A stretch of DNA of 54,995 bases from Welwitschia mirabilis (taxonomy: Eukaryota; Gnetophyta; Gnetopsida; Welwitschiales): assembly GCA_051453625.1 (NCBI GenBank), contig JBOZIK010000001.1:259969814-260024808 (forward strand). Reading direction: 5' to 3'. How positions within the stretch are numbered: position 1 is the first letter of the stretch; every line of letters begins with the position of its first letter. The notes under the pieces are model-generated. The model saw nothing but the letters and a program-made list of their open reading frames with translations, was not told the origin of the DNA and made no database searches. Position numbers and translations under genes: made by a program. Shown here in pieces: positions 47,521 to 54,995 of the stretch.

Positions 47521-48485
47521 AATACCTTCTAATCCTATTATTTATTAAACTAATTAATCCATGTTCCATTTAGACACTTATGAATCATCAGAATTCTCTC
47601 CATTTCCATTTTTAAGTTGTCATAAAGGAGTAAGTAAATATTATAAGATAATCATGGTAAACACAAATAGCATATAATTCTTATTACAACCCTTGCAATT
47701 ATGGATGGAGAAATCACTCAAAATTTTCATGAAAATAAGACAACCATAATCAATCTTCTATAATTCAATTTTAAAAATAACACTTCCCATCTTATAATCA
47801 TCAACATTCATATTCTATTAACCAAACCTCCTCATTAGATTTTTTTTTTTAGAAGATACTCTTAGGAGATTTCTACGAACAAAAATATAAATCAATAATA
47901 GCCAATAATAGTTCAACCAANNNNNNNNNNNNNNNNNNNNNNNNNNNNNNNNNNNNNNNNNNNNNNNNNNNNNNNNNNNNNNNNNNNNNNNNNNNNNNNN
48001 NNNNNNNNNNNNNNNNNNNNGTTAACAATTGATTAGGTGAAATTTTTAGAAAGCCTAGATCTCTTATAATACCTTCTAATCCTATTATTTATTAAACTAA
48101 TTAATCCATATTCCACTTAGACACTTATGAAACCTTAGAATGCCCTCCATTTCCATTTTAAGTTGTCATAAAGGAGTAAGTAAATATTATAGGATAATCA
48201 TGGCAAATACAAAGAGAATATAATTCTTATTACAACACTTACAATTGTGGATGGAGATATCACTCAAACGTTTCATGAAAAAAATATAACCATAATCAAG
48301 CTTCTATAATTTAATTAATCAAGCTTCTATAATTCAATTCTAAAAGTAACACTTCCCAACTTATAATCATTAACCTTCATTTTCTGCTAACCAAACCTCT
48401 TCATCAACGTTTTTTAGAAACTACTCTTAAGAGATTTCTAGAAACAAAAATATAAATCAATAATAACTAATAACAATTCAACTAA
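47474..48485. repeat. Tandem duplicated block around 100-N gap (about 0.45 kb twice)
   Basis: Copy 1 is 47474-47920, gap 47921-48020, copy 2 is 48021-48485. Both run from 'gttaacaattg.ttaggtgaa' to 'tcaac.aa'. Copy 2 repeats 'aatcaagcttctataatt' twice (48295-48336), a small local duplication absent from copy 1. Confidence 0.85.
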
Positions 48486-48890
48486 TAAATCTCTTTTATG
48501 TTAAACTTGAATAAACTGTCCAATAGTTGAATCAAACTACTAATAATATCCTTTTTATTCTTAACAAATGTGAGAAGGGTAAGCTTTCTACATCTTATAA
48601 ACTTAATCCTACTAGTTTTAAGATGATTGAAGGATAAGATGGTATACAAATTAAGTGAAAAAAAAATCAACTAGAACTTAGAAAAAACTAACACATGATG
48701 ATAAAGCATCAAGTAATCCTAGTAAGGACAAAGAAGTTGAGAATGAACAAGAAACATAATTTTCATCTTACAAAGAATGCCAACTTTTCCTAAATAATTT
48801 TGAAAAGACCAAGTAAGAAATCAAGTTTAATTTCTTCTCTTAATGATTTATGCACATTTAACAAAAGAATAAATGTAAAGGGTTAATTCT
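48486..48890 (+). pseudogene. Gag-protease linker
   Basis: The plus strand reads DDKASSNPSKDKEVENEQET (48699-48758), an acidic, hydrophilic linker typical between gag and protease in Athila-like elements. No zinc knuckle was seen. The 62-codon minus-strand frame over 48482-48670 looks like a chance frame. Confidence 0.45.
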
Positions 48891-49410
48891 TTCTAGTGTA
48901 ATGGACCAGTGACATCATTTAAAATCCAATCTATCTAAAATATAAAGATCTAGAATGTATAGATATTTTAATTACTATTGGAGATAAATACATTAAGCAA
49001 GCATTATCAGATTTAAGAGCTAGTGTTAATATTTTTCCTTATTTCATCTATTACAAATAAGGTTAAAATGATCTTAAAGTAATAAATCCTAACTACAATA
49101 GGTAGACAACTTTTTAAAATAACCTTCAAAGGTAATATAAGATGTTATTATTTAATTGGATAGTTGTTATTTTCTTATGTATTTCATAAGTTTCAAGATG
49201 GAAAGCATAGTCAATTATAGATTTCTTATTATCTTAGATAGACCCTTTCTGAAACCCTCAAATACCTTAATCAACTATAGGGATGATCTTATGAATATTT
49301 CTTTTGACAACATGAGTGCTAAACCAAATGTGTTTAACACTATGAAATACCCTTCAAGTGATAATAGTTTGAAACATGTCAATACATTAGAAATTAAATC
49401 TCTTTATCTT
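48891..49410 (+). pseudogene. Athila-like aspartic protease remnant
   Basis: The plus strand reads KYKDLECIDILITIGDKYIK followed by QALSDLRASVNIFPY (48938-49042), with the catalytic Asp at 49010-49012 and the Gly of D-L-G-A-S changed to Arg. After a stop-rich middle, an open frame from 49156 reads FLIILDRPFLKPSNTLINYR (49222-49281), the C-terminal signature with Gly changed to Asp, then NISFDNMSAKPNVFNTMK. It is homologous to 7325-7680 and to the minus-strand copies. It is broken and also has two active-site-loop changes. An 88-N gap follows at 49411-49498. Confidence 0.78.
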
Positions 49411-49498
49411 NNNNNNNNNNNNNNNNNNNNNNNNNNNNNNNNNNNNNNNNNNNNNNNNNNNNNNNNNNNNNNNNNNNNNNNNNNNNNNNNNNNNNNNN

Positions 49499-49760
49499 TA
49501 AGTTAAAAATATTTCTTAGCAACCTTGATTATGTTTTTTTAGGTAAAAATTCATTTTTTCTAGTGGTTAAGTTATCTTTATCCCAATCTCAAGAAAATAC
49601 CTTATGAGACCTATTGAGTAAGCATAAGAAAGCCATAGGATGAACCATTTCTAACATCAAAAGAATATATCCTAGTATTCTTATGCATTATGTTTACCTT
49701 AAAAAAGGTTTCAAATATATTCTTAAATTCTAAATTTTGGATTCTTGTGTGAAAATGCTT
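49499..49760 (+). pseudogene. Segment preceding the reverse transcriptase fingers
   Basis: The plus strand reads YVFLGKNSFFLVVKLSLSQS (49529-49588), a stop, then LSKHKKAIG, a stop at a Trp position (tga, 49641-49643), TISNIKRIYPSILMHYVYL. This matches the block just before RT in Athila-like pol; the minus copy at 35809-35871 keeps the Trp. RT fingers should follow within about 40 codons, but only a doubtful LNGYSTYG stretch (about 49765-49788) is seen. Confidence 0.6.
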
Positions 49761-49948
49761 TTGAATGGTTATTCTACGTATGGAACATTTTTTGACCATT
49801 TCCTTCATAATACCTAGCTTTCTCTTTTGAGATATAGTGAAAAAACTTATCATGAAAGATATGTGATCTTGTTGCATAATGTTAGATTGTTTTTATTTTT
49901 TTTCAACTTCATTTCAAGATGGATAGATTGATACTCAATAAAACATGA

Positions 49949-50140
49949 GCTATTTCTTTTATAGAAAATGCCAAAAACCATTATAAGCTTACTGTATTCA
50001 CTAATTCACCTCTTTCACAATTGTATAAGTTCATAAGACTAACTAATCATCTAGCTCTTTTATCTTTATATGAATTCATGAGACTCAATGATCCTAATGA
50101 ATGGCCTCTTTCAATAATAAAGAGATCATTTTCCTTTTAA
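49949..50140 (+). pseudogene. Conserved 63-codon segment of unknown identity
   Basis: Open from just after a stop (49946-49948) to the stop at 50138-50140, without an ATG near its start. It contains ENAKNHYKLTVFTNSPLSQL, then YKFIRLTNHLALLSLYEFMR and LNDPNEWPLSIIKRS. The same segment is found in decayed form at 35441-35563 (minus) and 8216-8312 (plus), each time between the protease or pre-RT block and the same 3' block. I do not recognise it as RT, RNase H or the integrase core. It might be an altered integrase or envelope-like part, or a domain gained by this element group. The long open stretch in otherwise stop-filled sequence is notable. Confidence 0.55.
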
Positions 50141-50420
50141 ATATTTAGTGGAAATTTGGTAAATTCTTTCTCTTTAGCAAAATGTTATATGTATTTTTAA
50201 CTCCTTTATTAAATTTTACATTTATTTAAGCTCTTTAATATGATAAAATCTTAAGGAAAAAAGGTGATTTTTATACTTTGTATTATAACTTTACTTAAGT
50301 ATTTTTGTAAAATGTGATTGCTTTTAAATTAGGCTAATGAGTCAATAACCCTCTTGTGCTTATGAAAAGTTTTATAAAAGCTATTAAGTGCATAATAATT
50401 TCTAAATCATTATTATTAAA
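50141..50420 (+). pseudogene. Possible integrase C-terminal remnant and 3' block
   Basis: The plus strand at 50228-50290 reads LFKLFNMIKS, a stop, then GKKVIFIL, aligning with 8422-8484. It is followed by 'aggctaatgagtcaataaccctc', the same 3' block found at 8530-8560 and, inverted, near 34550. The order is identical to the other two shortened copies. Confidence 0.4.
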
Positions 50421-51209
50421 TTTAGTTAACTATATTAGGGCTATGGACACCTACTGTTGTAGCTCTAATAATTAATTTGTAGCACATTCAACTCCATCAA
50501 ATTTATAGACATTCAATAATAATGTAGTACTACTTTCTTCATAAACAACATGTTAAATATGTTGGAAGAAGATTTCATAACAATGGATGCTCAATATAAT
50601 CAAATTATTGAAGCAGTTACATATTAATGTAGAAGGGACTTGGAAAGAAACTAATTTGGAATTAAAGAGATNNNNNNNNNNNNNNNNNNNNNNNNNNNNN
50701 NNNNNNNNNNNNNNNNNNNNNNNNNNNNNNNNNNNNNNNNNNNNNNNNNNNNNNNNNNNNNNNNNNNNNNNGTAATATGATAAAATCTCAAGAGAAAAAA
50801 GGTTATTTTTGTAATTTTGTATTGTAACTTTACTTTAAGTATTTATGTGAAATGTGATTGCTTTTAAATTAGGCTAATGAATCGTTGACCCTCTTATGCT
50901 TATGAAAAGTTTTATAAAAGCTATTAAGTGCATAAAAATTTTGAATCATTTTTATTAAATTTAGTTATCTATATTAGGGCTATGGACACCTACTTATGTA
51001 GCTATAATAATTCATTTGTAGCACATTCAACTACATCAAATTTATAGATACTCGATCATAATGTAGCATTACATTCTTCATAATAACATGTTAAATATGT
51101 TGGAAGAAAATTTCATAACAATGAATGCTCAATATAATCAAATGCTTGAAGTAGTCACATATGAATGAAGAAGGGAATTGGAAAGAAACTAAGTTGGGAT
51201 TGAAGAGAT
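50235..51209. repeat. Tandem duplicated block around 100-N gap (about 0.44 kb twice)
   Basis: Copy 1 is 50235-50671, gap 50672-50771, copy 2 is 50772-51209. Both run from 'aatatgataaaatct.aag' to 'gaa.ttaaagagat' or 'attgaagagat'. The sequence after copy 2 is itself the first copy of the next duplicated pair. Confidence 0.88.
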
Positions 51210-51210
51210 C

Positions 51211-51609
51211 TTTTAATGTGATTTTTGTAGTAAATTATAACTTGAAACGCTTTCTAGTTCTCTTGAATGCTGTGAATTTACTTATCAATACTTTTTTTTT
51301 TAATCTTAGCAACAAGTCTATCGAACTAAATAAAATACAAAAAAATATTCCATTATCTTAATNNNNNNNNNNNNNNNNNNNNNNNNNNNNNNNNNNNNNN
51401 NNNNNNNNNNNNNNNNNNNNNNNNNNNNNNNNNNNNNNNNNNNNNNNNNNNNNNNNNNNNNNTTTTAATGTGATTTTTATGGTAAACTATAACTTGAAAC
51501 TATTTCTACTCCTATTGGATGCTGTAAATTTACTTATTAACCATTTTTTAATCTTAGTAATAAGTCTATCAAATTAAATAAAATACAAATAAATATTCCA
51601 TTAACTTAA
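51211..51609. repeat. Tandem duplicated block around 100-N gap (about 0.15 kb twice)
   Basis: Copy 1 is 51211-51362, gap 51363-51462, copy 2 is 51463-51609. Both begin 'ttttaatgtgattttt' and end 'attccatta.cttaa'. Together with the previous pair it shows that the 591-base piece 50772-51362 overlaps the sequence on both of its sides. Confidence 0.85.
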
Positions 51610-51793
51610 GTTTTATGATTCTCTTTTATTCATAAGCCACATGGTAGATTCATAATCTCCATCTTCATCCACTCTATGTCCCCTTCACATTTACCATTTC
51701 AAGTTATAAAATTCCATAATTTCCCTTTATGAGAAAGAACACTTGTGTTTTTTGTGATATGACCTCTCTATTCATTTTTAATCGATGTCAATT
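51610..51793 (+). other. 3' non-coding part of the 46.7-50.3 kb element
   Basis: No coding motif. The stretch resembles 9720-9800 downstream of the sister copy. The 3' LTR start was not identified. Confidence 0.3.
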
Positions 51794-53894
51794 TCATCTT
51801 AACTATTGATGAGACCAAATGATTTAATGGCTAGAATTTCATCTTGTTTCTATATAAACTAAAGCTAGAATTTTGTCATGTTTTCATATAAACCAAGCAT
51901 TAAAGTGATCAATGCATCTCATTGATAGCATTTCTATACTTTTTATGATTTTTTTTTATCTTCTATAAGCTCAAGTCTCTTTGCTAAGAATCACTAGCAT
52001 TGATACTTGATCCCACTAATACTATAATACATTTTTGTAATTTTTACATATACTCCTTCTCACATCTTTTACTCATTCTTTTCTATCATTCTAGGTCTTT
52101 GGTAAGTTAATTTTTATTTTAAAAAATGATTAGAATCTAGTTTTTTGTATTTTCTCTTTCATTTATCATTATCAACCTCATCTTCTTCATTATTGTCTTC
52201 TTTTCTTTTAATCTTTCCTTTTCTTCCTTTCTTAATTTCTGTAATTTTTAGACAATCATAAGTGGGAGATAGGGAACTTTTATTGAAGAAGGCATCTTCT
52301 TATATTTTCTATTGCTCTATGCATCATATTACTTGGATAATATTGAGTTCTAAAATTAGTAATTTCATTGAAGAAAAAAGGAAAATACTGCTACCATAAA
52401 GAAGTACTTCAATTTTATAGGAATGCAACCATAGATGAGGAAGATTCTTTGGTAATCCATTCTTATGCTTGTGACATTTTATTTATTATTAATTCAGGGG
52501 ATTTAAAGAGTATTTTTTGAGTAAGCAATCAGTATATCCTTCTTTTGTATGAGAACCCTTAGTGCTCATTGTAAAAGTTTAAATGTAGAGCATGCTCTTA
52601 ATAGAGAGGATGTCTTACCTTATATATAACTTTAAAAAACTTAACTTTTCCTACTTAGATTCATTACTAGAAATATATCTATTACATCCCATGTCTCTAA
52701 TGCATTTACTAATCATGTGGATGTGATTAAAATCATCTAATATAGTAAACCTTTTAACATGGCCAAATGCCTTTTTAGAACCATATATACCACATAGGTA
52801 ATAAAAGNNNNNNNNNNNNNNNNNNNNNNNNNNNNNNNNNNNNNNNNNNNNNNNNNNNNNNNNNNNNNNNNNNNNNNNNNNNNNNNNNNNNNNNNNNNNN
52901 NNNNNNNCCATCTTAAGTATTGATAAGACCAAATGATCTAATGGCTAGAATTTCATTTGTTTCTATATAAACTAAGCATTAAAGTCATCAATGCATCTCA
53001 TTGATATCATTTCTATATTTTTTTATGATTTTTATTTTTATTTTTATCTTTTATAAGCTCAAGTCTCTTTGCAAAGAATCACTAGCATTGATACTTGATC
53101 TCACTAGTACTATAATACATTTTTGTGATTTTTACTTATACTTCTTCTCACATCTTTTACTCATTCTTTTTTGTCATTCTAGATCTTTGGTAAGTTAATT
53201 TTTATTTTAAAAAATTATTAGAATCCAGTTTTCTATATTTTCTCTTTCATTTCTCATTAGCAACCTCATCTTCCTTATTATTCTCTTCTCTTTATCAATC
53301 TTTCCTTTTCTTCTTTTATTAATTTATGTAATTTTTAAAAAATCATAAGTGGAAGATAGGGAACTTTCATTGAAGAAGGCATCTTTTTATCTTTTCTATT
53401 GCTTTATGCACCATATTACTTAGATAATATTGAGTTCTAAAATTAGTAATTTCATTGAGGAAAGAAGGTAGATACTACTATCATAAAAAAGTACTGCAAT
53501 TTTATAGTAATGTAACAATAGATGAGGAAGATTCTTTGGTAATCCATTCTTATATTCATGATACTTTATTTATTATTAATTCAAGGTATTTAAAGATTAT
53601 TTTTTGAGTAAGCCATTGATTTATCCTTCTTTCTTATGAGAACCCTTAGTGCTTATTGTAAAAGTTTAAATGTAGAGTATGATCTTAATAGAGAGGGTGT
53701 CTTACCTTATATATAACTTCACAAAACTTAACTTGTTCTACTTAGATTCATCACTTGAAATATATCTATTACATCTCATGTCTCTAATGCATATAGTAAT
53801 CATACAGATGTGATTAAAATCATCCAATATACTAAACCTTTTAACATGACAAAATTCCTTTTTATAACCATAGCTCTCATATAGGTAATAGGAG
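51794..53894. repeat. Large tandem duplicated block around 100-N gap (about 1.01 + 0.99 kb)
   Basis: Copy 1 is 51794-52807, gap 52808-52907, copy 2 is 52908-53894. Both run from 'catcttaa.tattgat.agaccaaatgat' to 'ataggtaata..ag'. In the last 165 bases I counted about 20 differences by eye. A purine-rich run 'agtgggagataggga' (52260-52274; altered at 53346-53360) is a candidate polypurine tract. Minus-strand frames of 70-93 codons at the right ends of both copies are similar to each other (ending in YISSNESK and YISSDESK) but have no known motif. Confidence 0.88.
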
Positions 53895-54523
53895 CAACTT
53901 ACATCTTTCAGGTTTATTTTTAAATTTTTTATATAACATCCTATTTTCAATCCTTATGTTTGATTAGTTGGATGGAAAATACATAGAAACCATTACCCCT
54001 AAAAAGATTAATCAAATTAATAAGTGCAAGAATAAAGATTAGATTCTAAGAAAAACTTCAAGAAGAAAAAAGGAACCTCAATTTCATCAACTTCTTTTCA
54101 TGTCCTAATCATCTCTCAGGAATGCATCAAAACATTATTTGACTTATTTATTAGTTAAACTTGTAATGATGCACACTAGTATAGGGTAAAAACCTAAATG
54201 TTATCAATAGTAAAGTAATCAGAGTATTAGAAAGATTAATTTCTTTAAAAGAGAAATAAAAGATTTTATTTGGTATTTTAATTAAGTAAAATAAAATTGA
54301 CAATGCAAATGATGGGATGAAATGAATGATATGAAATGAAAGTAGAAAATGTAATACAATGGAAATTCAAGTAATCTTAATGAGATTAACTTAACTAATT
54401 ATGCCAACTTGTTGTCACCTAAGGTGGCCCTTATAAAATATACTAGTATCAAATTAATATTAACATAAGATATAAGGAAGAAAAAGGAAGAATAATTAAA
54501 AGAAAGAAAGAATACTTTATTAC
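53895..54523. other. No gene recognised
   Basis: AT-rich, with several short purine-rich runs (for example near 54474-54512). It adjoins the 60-bp repeat array and may be internal sequence of a minus-strand element whose 5' LTR end begins there. Confidence 0.3.
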
Positions 54524-54765
54524 TGTAAAGACCCAAACTTCTATAGTTGAAAATCTTTCAAACTTGATGCTCTGATACCAAAATGTAACACCCTAGATTT
54601 CATAGTGACAAAATCTTCATGAACTTAATGCTATAAAAGCAAATATAAAGGCCCAAAATTTTAATATTGAAAATGTCTTCATATACTTTAACACTCTAAT
54701 ATCAATGTAAAGCTCCACAATCTTACAGTTGCAATAAATTTCATATTTCACTCTAAATTTTTAGC
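54524..54765 (-). repeat. 60-bp tandem array with LTR end and tRNA-Met primer-site motif
   Basis: Units start at 54524, 54584, 54644 and 54706 (lengths 60, 60, 62 and a partial fourth). Each begins with a 'tgtaa.gccc'-like string and the first ends with gctctgatacca (54569-54580), then aaa, then tgtaacaccc (54584-54593). Read on the minus strand this is an LTR terminus (gggtgttaca), three bases, and TGGTATCAGAGC, which is the primer binding site complementary to plant initiator tRNA-Met. In the second and third units the primer motif is decayed. The array could be a multiplied LTR-PBS junction. Confidence 0.7.
54569..54580 (-). promoter_or_regulatory. Primer binding site for initiator tRNA-Met
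   Basis: On the minus strand these 12 bases read TGGTATCAGAGC, which matches the 3' end complement of plant initiator tRNA-Met and primes minus-strand DNA synthesis in many plant LTR retrotransposons. It is three bases from an LTR-type end. The element interior would extend to the left on the minus strand, but no coding block was found there. Confidence 0.65.
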
Positions 54766-54995
54766 ATCCAAAGTATGGCCCACAGATAAATAAGGTTGGG
54801 TAAGAGAGAGAAGGTTATGGGTAAGATTCAAGAAAATATCTAATTAGAGAGCAAAACTAAAATTCTTCCTCTAACTTAAATAAGTTGAAGTTTGGCTTAA
54901 TTGGAGGGGTTGAAATGACCATTGAACTTAGAGAATTCCTTTACCATAAAATTATTTTTATAGGAATATGAATATTATAATGATCCTAATTAGGA
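54766..54995. other. Right-edge sequence, no gene
   Basis: Slightly less AT-rich, with 'ggtaagagagagaaggttatggg' near 54800. If the array to the left is an LTR terminus, this could be LTR interior of a minus-strand element that continues beyond the window. Confidence 0.3.

Noticed and set aside
49611-49877. Minus-strand frame of 88 codons
   Set aside because: It lies over the plus-strand pre-RT segment, which has recognisable motifs and a homologue at 35.8 kb; the minus frame has none.
2226-53894. True segmental tandem duplications at each 100-N gap
   Set aside because: All junctions coincide with gaps of default size, which points to assembly. This remains to be tested with read depth.
1-54995. 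CRISPR array, operons, phage or bacterial genes
   Set aside because: No regular spacer-repeat pattern or prokaryotic coding density; all coding traces are plant-type LTR retrotransposons.

Overview
The window looks like a plant nuclear repeat region. It is extremely AT-rich (roughly three quarters A+T by eye) and nearly free of CpG, and it is filled with decayed LTR retrotransposons of the Ty3/gypsy and Ty1/copia types. No host gene, tRNA, rRNA or CRISPR array could be supported. Apart from gap-spanning artefacts, no ATG-started reading frame is longer than about 110 codons. Every retroelement protein is broken by stops, frameshifts or missing catalytic residues. The species cannot be named from this sequence.

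Layout. 1-1.75 kb (minus): gag tail, CCHC zinc knuckle and protease of a Ty3/gypsy element that continues off the left edge. 4.0-11.6 kb (plus): a shortened Athila-like Ty3/gypsy element with a possible LTR pair, gag, protease and a short 3' part of pol. 12.6-16.4 kb (minus): a longer copy of the same superfamily with protease, reverse transcriptase, RNase H and part of integrase; its gag is not recognised. 21.6-25.8 kb (plus): a chromovirus-like Ty3/gypsy pol (possible protease, then reverse transcriptase, RNase H, integrase), followed at 27.4-28.1 kb by a TATA box and tandem sub-repeats that look like the U3 region of an LTR. 32.6-33.4 kb (minus): remnant of an unassigned ORF. 34.5-37.9 kb (minus): a second shortened Athila-like copy. 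39-42.6 kb (plus): Ty1/copia integrase and reverse transcriptase. 46.7-50.3 kb (plus): a third shortened Athila-like copy. 54.5-54.77 kb: a 60-bp tandem array carrying a motif complementary to an initiator-tRNA-Met primer binding site next to an LTR-like end.

Two patterns stand out. First, nearly every 100-N gap separates two tandem, diverged copies of the same sequence: the first copy stops at the gap and the second starts right after it. At least fifteen long and three short cases are listed. This is best explained by overlapping contig ends, probably diverged haplotypes or homeologues, that were scaffolded in series. About 9 kb of the window is probably false duplication. Second, three Athila-like copies on both strands share the same shortened pol layout and a conserved segment (best copy at 49.95-50.14 kb) that I do not recognise. 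They may be a non-autonomous family.

The elements do not act together as a pathway. They are insertions stacked in both orientations, and the decay pattern (Trp to stop, CpG loss) points to long methylation-driven C-to-T mutation.
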